A stretch of DNA of 24,397 nucleotides from assembly GCA_038040325.1 (NCBI GenBank), contig JBBPIM010000031.1:1-24397 (forward strand), given 5' to 3'. Origin of the DNA: Mayfieldus profundus. Lineage in GTDB: Bacteria > Actinomycetota > Thermoleophilia > Solirubrobacterales > 70-9. Position 1 is the first letter of the stretch; each line of letters begins with the position of its first letter. The notes beneath the pieces were generated by a model, which saw nothing but the letters and a program-made list of their open reading frames with translations, made no database searches and was not told the DNA's origin. Positions 14,999-21,482 of this stretch are shown here, piece by piece. Both the position numbers and the translations under genes were made by a program.

Positions 14999-15046
14999 GG
15001 ACCGGCCGGTTGGATCCGGCCTTCAGTCCAAGAGCTGACTCAGCTC
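14999..15046 (+). other. Hairpin-rich 5' leader of the pantothenate operon
   Basis: Two consecutive stem-loops follow the promoter. The first pairs GGCCGG (15004-15009) with CCGGCC (15016-15021) around a 6-nt loop and is closed by GGAC (14999-15002) pairing with GTCC (15026-15029), leaving a TTCA internal loop. The second pairs GAGCTG (15032-15037) with CAGCTC (15041-15046). There is no T-run. It could be a regulatory RNA, such as the pan-type element known upstream of pantothenate genes, or a DNA operator (GAGCTGACTCAGCTC is a 15-bp dyad). Confidence 0.4.
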
Positions 15047-15055
15047 CGTCTGGTA

Positions 15056-15069
15056 TCTCGCATGCGAGA
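15056..15069. promoter_or_regulatory. 14-bp perfect palindrome over the DUF2520 start codon
   Basis: TCTCGCATGCGAGA is a perfect palindrome whose centre contains the ATG (15062-15064). In RNA it can form at most a short hairpin hiding the start codon; in DNA it could be an operator. No Shine-Dalgarno is visible upstream. Confidence 0.4.
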
Positions 15070-15841
15070 ACTGGAACGGCAGAACGGAAACAGACCCGGC
15101 TTCACGCCGCTTGCGCTCGTAGGAACGGGCAGGGTTGGTCGCACCCTCGAGCGGGCCGCGCGGGACGCCGGGCTCGAGACCCGGCTCGCCGGCCGCGGTG
15201 AGATCGCCGCCGCCTGTGCGGGTGCGGCCACCGCGTTGCTCTGCGTGCCGGACACTGCGATCGCGGAAGCCTGTGCCGAGGTGCCTGCGCTGCCCTTCGT
15301 CGGCCACACCAGTGGCGCCACAGCCCTGGACGCGCTGGCCTCGGCGGCCGAGCGGGGGGCAGCCACCTACAGCCTCCACCCGCTCCAGACGATCCCCGAC
15401 GGTGAGACCGACATCGCAGGAGCACCCTGTGCGGTGTCCGGCTCGAACCCCGAGGCGCTGGCGATGGCGAGCGGGCTGGCCGAGCGACTCGGCATGCGGC
15501 CATTCGAGGTCCCCGAGCACAGTCGCGCCGCCTACCACGCCGCCGCCTGCATCGCCTCGAACTTCCTGGTCGCACTGGAGGAATCGGCGGCCGAGCTGCT
15601 CGAACGGGTCGGGGTCGACGACGCCCGCGAGCTGCTGGCGCCGCTGGTGCTGCGCACGGTCGAGAACTGGTCCGAGCGCGGGAGCGAGGCCCTCACCGGA
15701 CCGATCGCCCGCGGTGACGAGGCCACCGTTCAGCGCCACCTGGCGGCGATCGCCGCCACGAACCCCGAGCTGCTCGATGCCTACTCGGCGATGGCGCAGC
15801 GCACGCGCGCCCTGGCAGTCGAGCGCGAGGTGAAGGCATGA
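15062..15841 (+). CDS. Rossmann/DUF2520 oxidoreductase-like protein, candidate ketopantoate reductase
   Basis: This 259-residue protein has an N-terminal NAD(P)-binding Rossmann domain (LALVGTGRVG at about residues 17-26; GRGEIAAACAGAATALLCVPDTAI; PFVGHTSGA; YSLHPLQTIPDG) and a helical C-terminal DUF2520 domain with the conserved YHAAACIASNFLVAL and GPIARGD motifs. The fold resembles 6-phosphogluconate-dehydrogenase-like reductases such as PanE. The stop overlaps the panC start (ATGA), so it is the first gene of DUF2520-panC-panD-panB. With no panE in the operon, a role as ketopantoate reductase (ketopantoate + NADPH to pantoate) is a reasonable inference, not proven. The ATG at 15062 is chosen because homology begins just after; the frame is open upstream but crosses the promoter. 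Confidence 0.9.
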   Translation: MRELERQNGNRPGFTPLALVGTGRVGRTLERAARDAGLETRLAGRGEIAAACAGAATALLCVPDTAIAEACAEVPALPFVGHTSGATALDALASAAERGAATYSLHPLQTIPDGETDIAGAPCAVSGSNPEALAMASGLAERLGMRPFEVPEHSRAAYHAAACIASNFLVALEESAAELLERVGVDDARELLAPLVLRTVENWSERGSEALTGPIARGDEATVQRHLAAIAATNPELLDAYSAMAQRTRALAVEREVKA

Positions 15842-16707
15842 GGATCGTGCGCGACAGGGTCGCCCTCCGCGAGGCGCTCGCGGCACCCCGCAGGGAGGGC
15901 CGCTCGATCGGCCTCGTCCCGACGATGGGCTACCTGCACGAGGGGCACCTGTCGCTGCTGCGCGCCGCCCGCGCGCAATGCGACCTGGTTGTGATGAGCC
16001 TGTTCGTCAACCCTGCCCAGTTCGGCCCGGGTGAGGACCTCGACCGCTATCCCCGCGACGAGAAGCGCGATGCCGGGCTTGCTGAGGCGGAGGGCGCAGA
16101 CCTGATCTACGCGCCGCCGGTGGAGGAGGTCTACCCCGAGGGCTTCTCCACCCACGTGCGCGTCGAGGGCCTCACAGAGGTCCTCGACGGCGACCCCTCG
16201 CGCCGCGGCCCCGGGCACTTCCGCGGCGTCACCACCCTCGTCGCCAAGCTGCTCAACAGCGTCCAGCCCGACGTCGCCTACTTCGGCCAGAAGGACGGCC
16301 AGCAGGCGGTGGTGATCCGGCGCATGGTGCGGGACCTCGACTTCCCGGTGCGGATCGAGGTGCTTCCCACGGTGCGTGAGGAGGATGGGCTGGCGCTGAG
16401 CTCGCGCAACGCCTATCTCGGCCCCGAGGACCGGGAGCGAGCCGTCGCGATCTCGCGCGCCCTCGCCGCGGCACGCGACGGCGCCGCCACTGGATCGCTC
16501 CAGGCCGCGCTCGAGGCGGCCCGCCGCGAGCTGGCCGAGGCCGGCATAGAGCCCGAGTACCTGGAGGCACGCGACGCCGAGGACCTGTCCCCGGTGGCCG
16601 CGCTCAATGGGCGCCCGGTCCTCGTCGCCGTCGCGGCGGAGGTCGGGGGTGCCCGGCTGATCGACAACGTTGTGATAACCGACCCCGACCCCCCGCGCCC
16701 CGGATGA
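15838..16707 (+). CDS. panC: Pantothenate synthetase
   Basis: This 289-residue enzyme condenses pantoate and beta-alanine with ATP to pantothenate. The nucleotidyltransferase signature is PTMGYLHEGHLSL (residues 28-40, with HxGH), followed by SLFVNPAQF, DVAYFGQKDGQQ and the KMSKS-like loop TVREEDGLALSSRNAYL. The length is typical. The ATG overlaps the preceding stop by 4 bases. It is followed by 167 non-coding bases with hairpins before panD. It supplies precursor for coenzyme A. Confidence 0.97.
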   Translation: MRIVRDRVALREALAAPRREGRSIGLVPTMGYLHEGHLSLLRAARAQCDLVVMSLFVNPAQFGPGEDLDRYPRDEKRDAGLAEAEGADLIYAPPVEEVYPEGFSTHVRVEGLTEVLDGDPSRRGPGHFRGVTTLVAKLLNSVQPDVAYFGQKDGQQAVVIRRMVRDLDFPVRIEVLPTVREEDGLALSSRNAYLGPEDRERAVAISRALAAARDGAATGSLQAALEAARRELAEAGIEPEYLEARDAEDLSPVAALNGRPVLVAVAAEVGGARLIDNVVITDPDPPRPG

Positions 16708-16787
16708 CATCGCATGCCGTCGCCTGGCTATGTCATCGGGCTCGCCCTTGCCACAAGCAAGGGCTTCGCCCTGCTTCCTCGCCAGGC
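16703..16787 (+). other. Structured panC-panD spacer with competing hairpins
   Basis: The region holds GATGACAT (16703-16710, over the panC stop) pairing with ATGTCATC (16730-16737); GCCCTTGC (16744-16751) with GCAAGGGC (16757-16764, loop CACAA); the alternative AGGGC (16760-16764) with GCCCT (16768-16772), which excludes the previous stem; and GCCTGGC (16722-16728, in the loop of the first stem) with GCCAGGC (16781-16787), which would make a pseudoknot. No T-run follows, so it is not a standard terminator. It may be an attenuator, a processing site or mRNA-stabilising structure. From 16788 to 16865 I see nothing further of note. Confidence 0.5.
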
Positions 16788-16874
16788 TTGGCATTCGACG
16801 CGCCCGGTGTACGGCTGGCCGATGTCGGTCATCACCTTGATAGAGCCATGAACGGCTGACAACACGGAGGACCG

Positions 16875-17327
16875 ATGCAGAGGCAGATGCTCAAATCGAA
16901 GATCCACCGGGCGACGGTGACCGGCTGCGACCCCGATTACGTCGGCAGCATCACCATCGACCCCGAGCTGATGGCAAGCGCCGACCTGATTCCCAACGAG
17001 CAGGTCCACGTCTGGGACATCGACAACGGCGCCCGTTTCGTCACCTACGTGATTGAGGGCGAGTCCCGCTCGGGCGAGATGCAGGTGAACGGAGCCGCCG
17101 CTCACCTCGTGCGAGAAGGACACAAGGTGATCGTCGCGTCGTTCGGCGCCTATGACGAGCGCGACCTCGAGACTTACTCCCCGATCGTCGTCCATGTCGA
17201 CGCCGACAACCGCGCCGTTCGCGTCGACTCCAACCCCGAGGTGCTACTGGGCGGCTTCGTGCCGGCCTGGGGCGGTGATGAGGTGCCCGGCGCGTTCGGC
17301 GGCGGCGCCTCCGGGGTGCCGTCATGA
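16875..17327 (+). CDS. panD: Aspartate 1-decarboxylase proenzyme
   Basis: Makes beta-alanine from L-aspartate; the pyruvoyl cofactor arises by self-cleavage between Gly24 and Ser25, both present (DYVGSITID). The N-terminal MLKSKIHRATVT carries the active-site Lys9 and His11, and NGAAAHL and HKVIVASF are also typical. At 150 residues it is longer than the usual 115-140, with a Gly-rich C-terminal extension (VPAWGGDEVPGAFGGGAS). GGAGG (16866-16870) lies 4 nt before the ATG, and the residue numbering fits this start. The stop overlaps panB (ATGA). It completes the beta-alanine branch of the operon. Confidence 0.96.
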   Translation: MQRQMLKSKIHRATVTGCDPDYVGSITIDPELMASADLIPNEQVHVWDIDNGARFVTYVIEGESRSGEMQVNGAAAHLVREGHKVIVASFGAYDERDLETYSPIVVHVDADNRAVRVDSNPEVLLGGFVPAWGGDEVPGAFGGGASGVPS

Positions 17328-18256
17328 GCACGCTCCCACCCGGCAAGGGGGCACCAACCGGCGAGCGCAGGCCGATCACAGTTCCGCACTTCGCCGAGAT
17401 GAAGCGCAACGGGGAACCGATCGTGATGGTCACCGCCTACGACTACCCCTCCGCGCAGGTCGTCGAGGAAGCCGGAGTCGACGTCGTGCTGGTCGGCGAC
17501 ACCGCGGCGATGGTGGTGCTCGGATACGACGCCACGACGCCGGTCGGGATGGACGAGATGATCACGATGGCGTCCGCGGTACGGCGCGGGTTGAACACGC
17601 CGCTGCTGATCGGCGACCTGCCATTCGGCTCCTACGAGGCTTCCAACGAGCTGGCGATCGAGAGCGCCCAGCGCTATGTAAAGGAGGCCGGCTGCGACGC
17701 GGTCAAGCTGGAGCGCGGCGGCGCCTCGGTGGACCGCGCGCGGGCGATCATCCGCTCCGGGATCGCTGTGATGGGGCACGTCGGGCTGACCCCGCAGACC
17801 GCATCGGCCCTGGGTGGCTTCAAGACCCAGGGAAAAACCGCTGAGGCAGCGGCGAAGCTGGCCGAGGACGCGCTGGCGCTGCAATCGGTCGGCTGCTTCG
17901 CGATCGTCTTCGAGGCGGTTCCCGCGGCGGTGACCGAGATGCTGATGGAAAAGCTCGAAGTCCCGGTGATCGGAATCGGCGCCGGGCCCGCGACCTCAGG
18001 CCAGGTGCTGGTGTGGCACGACCTGCTGGGCATCTACGAGGGACGGGCTCCGAAGTTCGTCAAGCGCTATGCGAAGCTGCGCCGAGCGATGGTGAGCGGA
18101 GTCAGGGCCTACACGGAAGACGTCCGTTCCGGCCGCTTCCCGGACTCCGAGCACATCTACAGCGTCGAGCCGGCGGAGCTGGCCGAGCTGCAGCGCTATC
18201 TCGAGCAGGAATCACTGGCGGGCGCCTCGAGCTGGGACTGGGAGCCGCTGCCCTAA
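17324..18256 (+). CDS. panB: 3-Methyl-2-oxobutanoate hydroxymethyltransferase
   Basis: This 310-residue TIM-barrel enzyme transfers a hydroxymethyl group from 5,10-methylene-THF to 2-oxoisovalerate, giving ketopantoate. Visible are MVTAYDYPSAQVVEEAGVD, the metal-site segments VLVGDTAAMVVLGYDAT and GDLPFGSYEAS, KLERGGA (usual form KLEGG), GHVGLTPQT, and the catalytic-Glu strand FEAVPAAVTEML followed by VIGIGAGP. The ATG overlaps the panD stop by 4 bases. The N-terminal 20 residues are a polar extension. It is the last gene of the operon; 83 nt follow before the DUF378 gene. Confidence 0.97.
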   Translation: MSTLPPGKGAPTGERRPITVPHFAEMKRNGEPIVMVTAYDYPSAQVVEEAGVDVVLVGDTAAMVVLGYDATTPVGMDEMITMASAVRRGLNTPLLIGDLPFGSYEASNELAIESAQRYVKEAGCDAVKLERGGASVDRARAIIRSGIAVMGHVGLTPQTASALGGFKTQGKTAEAAAKLAEDALALQSVGCFAIVFEAVPAAVTEMLMEKLEVPVIGIGAGPATSGQVLVWHDLLGIYEGRAPKFVKRYAKLRRAMVSGVRAYTEDVRSGRFPDSEHIYSVEPAELAELQRYLEQESLAGASSWDWEPLP

Positions 18257-18277
18257 GAGGATTTCGCCGTAACCCGC

Positions 18278-18306
18278 GGAATTTGCAGGGGTATCTGTTG
18301 CGTAAC
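18278..18306 (+). promoter_or_regulatory. ECF-sigma-like promoter before the DUF378 gene
   Basis: GGAAT (18278-18282), 18 nt, then CGTAA (18301-18305) resembles actinobacterial ECF/SigR-type promoters (GGAAT-N18-GTT). The start of transcription would be near 18311, about 29 nt before the ATG. A GGGTAT (18289-18294), as in SigB/SigF -10 boxes, also occurs but lacks a clear -35. Confidence 0.35.
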
Positions 18307-18339
18307 TATTCGCACTATCCCTCTCGCAGGAGGCGAGCC

Positions 18340-18579
18340 ATGGAGATGATCAAGCGGTTTGAACCCTTTGCCCTTCTAGTGATGGTGCTTGGCGCCCTCA
18401 ACTGGGGCGTGATCGGGCTGACGGACGGTGACACCAACGTGCTGTCCGAGATCTTCGGCACGGGCACGCTGCTGAACGTCGTCTACGTCGTGGTCGGCGT
18501 CGCCGGCGTCGTCTACATCCCGAAGCTGCTCGAGGCACTTCACCTCGGCGGCGGTGCCGTGCATCCGCGGGGCACCTGA
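18340..18579 (+). CDS. DUF378 small membrane protein
   Basis: A 79-residue protein with two membrane segments (PFALLVMVLGALNWGVIGL and LLNVVYVVVGVAGVVYI) and the DUF378 hallmark GALNWGVIGL followed by the second helix with VYVVVGVAG. The biochemical function of the family is unknown. AGGAGG (18328-18333) lies 6 nt before the ATG, a strong start. The gene is flanked by its own ECF-like promoter and a strong hairpin terminator, so it is probably transcribed alone, possibly under envelope or oxidative stress. The C-terminal HLGGGAVHPRGT is polar and follows the second helix. Confidence 0.92.
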   Translation: MEMIKRFEPFALLVMVLGALNWGVIGLTDGDTNVLSEIFGTGTLLNVVYVVVGVAGVVYIPKLLEALHLGGGAVHPRGT

Positions 18580-18617
18580 GGCCAGTCGTACCCGGTCGGG
18601 ACGGCCGGGACGCAGTC

Positions 18618-18646
18618 CGGAGCCGGGCCAATGCGGCCCGGCTCCG
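18618..18646 (+). terminator. Strong hairpin terminator after the DUF378 gene
   Basis: A perfect 12-bp stem, CGGAGCCGGGCC (18618-18629) with GGCCCGGCTCCG (18635-18646), with loop AATGC, is followed by GCTAGTTTCG. The T-run is short (TTT), as is common in GC-rich actinobacteria. It separates the DUF378 gene from the YjbQ gene. Confidence 0.7.
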
Positions 18647-18662
18647 CTAGTTTCGAGGGGCA

Positions 18663-19079
18663 ATGACCGTCCTCAGCGGCGAGCTCCACCTCTCCACCGA
18701 GGGAGACGCCGACATCATCGACATCACCGAAGGGGTGCAGCAGGTCGTCGCCACGGCCGGCGCCACGGAGGCCCAGGTGACAGCCTTCGTACGCGGCTCA
18801 ACCGCGGCGATCACCACGATGGAGTTCGAGCCCGGCGGGGTCGAGGACCTGAAGACGATGCTGGAGCGCCTGATCCCGACCGAGGGCGACTACGCGCACA
18901 ACCGGCTCAACCGCGACACCAATTCGCACGCGCACCAGCGCTCGTCGCTCATCGGGTCGGCGGAAACGGTGCCGGTGCTGGACGGGCGCCTGGCGCTTGG
19001 AACCTGGCAGCAGCTGGTGCTGATCGACTTCGACGACCGGCCTCGTAACCGGACCGTGGTCGTTCAGGTCTTGTCCTAG
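18663..19079 (+). CDS. YjbQ/UPF0047 family protein (secondary thiamine-phosphate synthase-like)
   Basis: A 138-residue single-domain protein. The C-terminal half carries the UPF0047 signature: NRDTNSHAHQRSSLIGSAET, VPVLDGRLALGTWQQLVLIDFD, and a final RxRxVVVQV strand. The His residues and Asp in DTNxHAH are the conserved putative metal/active-site residues. Some members have weak thiamine-phosphate synthase activity; the physiological role is uncertain. GAGGGG immediately precedes the ATG with only 2 nt spacing. It is separated from the upstream gene by a terminator and converges with the acyltransferase gene, leaving an 84-nt gap. Confidence 0.93.
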   Translation: MTVLSGELHLSTEGDADIIDITEGVQQVVATAGATEAQVTAFVRGSTAAITTMEFEPGGVEDLKTMLERLIPTEGDYAHNRLNRDTNSHAHQRSSLIGSAETVPVLDGRLALGTWQQLVLIDFDDRPRNRTVVVQVLS

Positions 19080-19146
19080 CTCGCCGCAGCCGCTCGCGCG
19101 CCATCGCGCCGGTCAGGTAGAGGTCCTCGATGCACATGCCGTTCCA

Positions 19147-19169
19147 GCCTAGCGGGCGGCAAGCTAGGC
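19147..19169 (-). terminator. Hairpin at the 3' end of the acyltransferase gene
   Basis: GCCTAGC (19147-19153) and GCTAGGC (19163-19169) form a perfect 7-bp stem with a 9-nt loop spanning the acyltransferase stop. No T-run follows on either strand. It lies between convergent genes and may be a weak bidirectional terminator. Confidence 0.35.
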
Positions 19170-19757
19170 CTCCTTGCGGAACTCGATTTCCTTGATTACC
19201 TTGGCCGGGGCGCCGGCCGCGATCGTCCTCGGTGGCAGGTCCTCGGTCACCACCGAGTTGGCGCCGATCACGCAGCGCTCGCCGATCGTCACACCGCTGG
19301 TGACGACGCAGTTGACCCCGAACCAGCAGTTGGAGCCGATCGTCACCGGGCCCTTCGAGGCGAATCCCTGCGAGGTGATGGGCGTGTCGGGGTCGTCGAA
19401 GCGGTGGGCTGCGTCGCCGACGAAGCAATTGTTGGCGAACATCACGTGGTCGCCGATCTCGATTCGGTCCAGCGCCGCCAGCATCGTGTTTCGGTTGAGA
19501 AAGCAGCCCTGCCCGATCTCTATCCGGGCCTCGGGCGAGAGCGTCAGCCAGCATCCCGGCTCGAGCAGCGTGCCCTCGCCGATCACCAGACGTCCCTCGT
19601 CAAGCGCCTCCAGAATCTCACCCTCGACCGGATAGCGGATGAAGGCGCCCGCCCGCGCCATCTGGCGGTTGATGCCCCAGCGACGCAGCGGGCGGCGGTT
19701 GCGCTCATACCAGCGCCGCTTCAGCCACCAGAGTCGCCAACCGGAAACCTCGCCCAC
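19164..19757 (-). CDS. Hexapeptide-repeat acyltransferase (left-handed beta-helix)
   Basis: This 197-residue protein has an Arg/Trp-rich basic N-terminus (about residues 7-28, possibly membrane-associating), then hexapeptide repeats from about residue 57 to 185 ([LIV]-G-x-x-x-x pattern, such as IEIGDHV, VTIGSNC, VTIGERC, CVIGANS). The loop GDAAHRFDDPDTPITSQGF carries the catalytic-type His of maltose/galactoside O-acetyltransferases. The closing AAGAPAKVIKEI is typical of the class. It probably O-acetylates a sugar or cell-surface glycan with acetyl-CoA; the substrate is unknown. The GTG start (19755-19757) has no clear ribosome site. It is divergent from the gene at 19824. Confidence 0.9.
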   Translation of the reverse strand: MGEVSGWRLWWLKRRWYERNRRPLRRWGINRQMARAGAFIRYPVEGEILEALDEGRLVIGEGTLLEPGCWLTLSPEARIEIGQGCFLNRNTMLAALDRIEIGDHVMFANNCFVGDAAHRFDDPDTPITSQGFASKGPVTIGSNCWFGVNCVVTSGVTIGERCVIGANSVVTEDLPPRTIAAGAPAKVIKEIEFRKEA

Positions 19758-19823
19758 GGGTTTAGCTTTCCAGAGGAGGCAGCGCTAGAGTCGCGCGGCC
19801 ACCCCGAGGAAGGGAGTGCCGCA

Positions 19824-20318
19824 TTGGGAATGTTCGAGATCAGTGCCGAGACGGCGGCCGAGTACCGGCAGAAGTTTTTCGAGGAGGCGAAGCCGCACGT
19901 GCACGGCGAGGAGGTGGTCGCAGTGGCGCCGTTTCGGCGCGGAGGGTTCGGGACCCAGATGGCGATCTCCAAGGCCGGCGGTGGACTCGCCTATGCGGCG
20001 CACGCCCTGTTCCGCAAGAAGCAGGCCGGCGGTCTACCCGACAAAGTGATGCTGGTCGTCACCCCCACCAAGCTCTACGGCTTCAAGTGGAAGTTCAAGG
20101 GCCGCAACTACAGGATCCAGGACGAGGTGGCGGTCTGGGACCGGGCCAGCCTGAAGGCCAGCACCGAGCGCAAGGCGAACCTGACGATGCTGACGATCGA
20201 GTCGCCGGCCGAAGGCGAGAAGGCCACCCTGGCGCCCGGAGGCGTCGCCGACGATCCCTGGAGCCAGGAGGTCATCGCCGCGCTGCAGAGCGGGGCCACG
20301 ACGCCGGCCACGGCATGA
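19824..20318 (+). CDS. Conserved-looking protein of unknown function
   Basis: A 164-residue soluble protein, not recognised. The TTG start (19824-19826) is favoured over the ATG at 19830 because AGGAAGGGAG (19807-19816) lies about 7 nt from the TTG and 13 from the ATG. An N-terminal helix (ETAAEYRQKFFEEAKPH) is followed by strands and a segment KVMLVVTPTKLYGFKWKFKGRNYRIQDEVAVWDRASLKAS, whose alternating pattern resembles bacterial PH-like or GRAM-like barrels; that is inference. The Ala/Thr-rich C-terminus overlaps the start of a 39-residue membrane peptide (ATGA), and a ROK kinase follows, so the three are one operon. Confidence 0.82.
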   Translation: MGMFEISAETAAEYRQKFFEEAKPHVHGEEVVAVAPFRRGGFGTQMAISKAGGGLAYAAHALFRKKQAGGLPDKVMLVVTPTKLYGFKWKFKGRNYRIQDEVAVWDRASLKASTERKANLTMLTIESPAEGEKATLAPGGVADDPWSQEVIAALQSGATTPATA

Positions 20319-20434
20319 CCATCCACCGCCAGCGCGGGGGTCGGTATTGGTACTACTGGGTGATCATCATCGGAGGCACGCTGTTCGTGATCGGGTACTT
20401 CACCACCGACGGGTTCGGGCTCGGGGCGGCGTGA
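20315..20434 (+). CDS. 39-residue single-pass membrane peptide
   Basis: The ATG at 20315-20317 overlaps the stop of the upstream gene (ATGA), and the reading frame ends 19 nt before the ROK kinase. The peptide has a basic start (MTIHRQRGGR), a Trp/Tyr belt (YWYYW) and one hydrophobic helix (VIIIGGTLFVIGYF), then a short polar tail. It has no recognised family. Tight placement in an operon and a clear membrane-protein layout support coding. A partner role for the upstream unknown protein is possible but unproven. Confidence 0.7.
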   Translation: MTIHRQRGGRYWYYWVIIIGGTLFVIGYFTTDGFGLGAA

Positions 20435-20453
20435 GTGCCTCAGAGAGTCCGGC

Positions 20454-21416
20454 ATGATCGCGCGCGGCGGCATCGACCTGGGCGGCACCAAGATCCAGAC
20501 CGCCGTGGTAGATGGCCGCAACAAGGTGCGGGGCGAAGCTCGTGTTCCGACGCCCACCAGCGGCGGCCCGGCGGATGTCGCCGCGGCAATGGCGGGCGCC
20601 ATGCGCGAGGCGGCCGAGCAAGCGGGGACCGAGACCGGGAAGCTGCTGGGCGTAGGCGTCGGCGCCCCCGGCGACGCCGACCCTCGCGGGGTCGTCTCCG
20701 GCGCCAGCAACCTCCCGGGCTGGGAGGGGAGCTACCCGCTCGCCGACGAGCTCCAAAAGCAGCTCGGCACGAAGGTGATCGTGGGCGGCGATGTCCAGGT
20801 CGCAACGGAAGCCGAGTTCCGGCTCGGGGCCGGCAAGCCCTACAGCTCGATCCTCGGCGTCTTCTGGGGGACCGGCGTCGGCGGTGGCCTTGTGCTCGAC
20901 GGCAAGCCTTGGATAGGGCGCGGCAACGCCGGTGAGATCGGCCACATGGTGATTGAGCGCGGCGGCGAGCGCTGCCCCTGCGGCCGCCGCGGCTGCATTG
21001 AGGCCTACGCGGGCCGGGGGGCAATGGAGGCGAAGGCCCGACACGAGCACAAACAGGGCACCAATACCGACCTGTTCAAGATCATGAAGGAGCGCGGGCA
21101 CGACCGGCTCAAGAGCAGTGTCTGGGAGCACGCGGTCGAGGACCGAGACAAGCTCGCCATCCACTTGATCGACCGGGCGGTAAAGGCGCTCGCAGCCGGG
21201 ATTGCCTCAGCCGTCAACCTGCTCGACCCCGAGGCCGTGATCATCGGCGGCGGGCTCGGCACCCGCTTCGGCCAGCCCTATGTCAAGCGGATCGAGGAGC
21301 GGATGCACAAGCACCTGTTCGTCGACGACCGGCCGCCGGCGATGCACGTGGCAGCCCTTGGCGACCTGGGCGGCGCTATCGGCGCGGCGCTGCTGGTGGC
21401 CGAGCCCCGCGGCTGA
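20454..21416 (+). CDS. ROK-family sugar kinase (glucokinase-like)
   Basis: This 320-residue cytosolic kinase phosphorylates a hexose with ATP or polyphosphate. The phosphate-1 loop is DLGGTK (8-13). The catalytic Asp is at 113 in GGDVQVA, where most members have N-D-x-N. WGTGVGGGLVLDG follows at 138-150, GNAGEIGHM at 157-165, and the zinc motif C174-P-C176-GRRG-C181-IEAYAG; His164 is the fourth zinc ligand. The adenosine loop is IIGGGLGTRF. With no adjacent repressor domain it is a kinase, not a ROK regulator. The sugar (glucose most likely) cannot be fixed from sequence. The start ATG lies 19 nt after the membrane peptide, with only a weak GAGAG upstream. Confidence 0.93.
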   Translation: MIARGGIDLGGTKIQTAVVDGRNKVRGEARVPTPTSGGPADVAAAMAGAMREAAEQAGTETGKLLGVGVGAPGDADPRGVVSGASNLPGWEGSYPLADELQKQLGTKVIVGGDVQVATEAEFRLGAGKPYSSILGVFWGTGVGGGLVLDGKPWIGRGNAGEIGHMVIERGGERCPCGRRGCIEAYAGRGAMEAKARHEHKQGTNTDLFKIMKERGHDRLKSSVWEHAVEDRDKLAIHLIDRAVKALAAGIASAVNLLDPEAVIIGGGLGTRFGQPYVKRIEERMHKHLFVDDRPPAMHVAALGDLGGAIGAALLVAEPRG

Positions 21417-21435
21417 GCCGCACGCGGCAGGCTGC

Positions 21436-21458
21436 GGCCGCGCCCTTCGGACGCGGCC
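21436..21458. terminator. Hairpin between ROK kinase and the convergent small gene
   Basis: GGCCGCG (21436-21442) pairs with CGCGGCC (21452-21458) across a 9-nt loop in the 66-nt convergent gap. No T-run is present. It may serve as a bidirectional terminator. Confidence 0.4.
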
Positions 21459-21482
21459 TCGCGCATTCCATGGCTCCCCCGG

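Noticed and set aside
14976..15055. Possible tRNA in the pan leader because of successive stem-loops
   Set aside because: There is no acceptor pairing, no T-loop GGTTCGAATC-like sequence and no CCA-type end; the stems do not form a cloverleaf.
14822..15061. 80-residue N-terminal extension of the DUF2520 protein
   Set aside because: It would include the TATAAT box and hairpins. The family begins at about 15062.
18949..19137. Minus-strand frame starting MCIEDLYLTGAMARERLRRA after the acyltransferase
   Set aside because: The first 20 residues look plausible, but the frame then runs antisense through the YjbQ gene with Arg/Pro-rich shadow composition, and there is no ribosome site.
19758..19823. 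Promoter between the divergent acyltransferase and 164-residue protein genes
   Set aside because: TAGAGT and TAAACC boxes can be picked out but neither has a -35 at suitable spacing. A GAGGAGG at about 19773 has no start codon near it.
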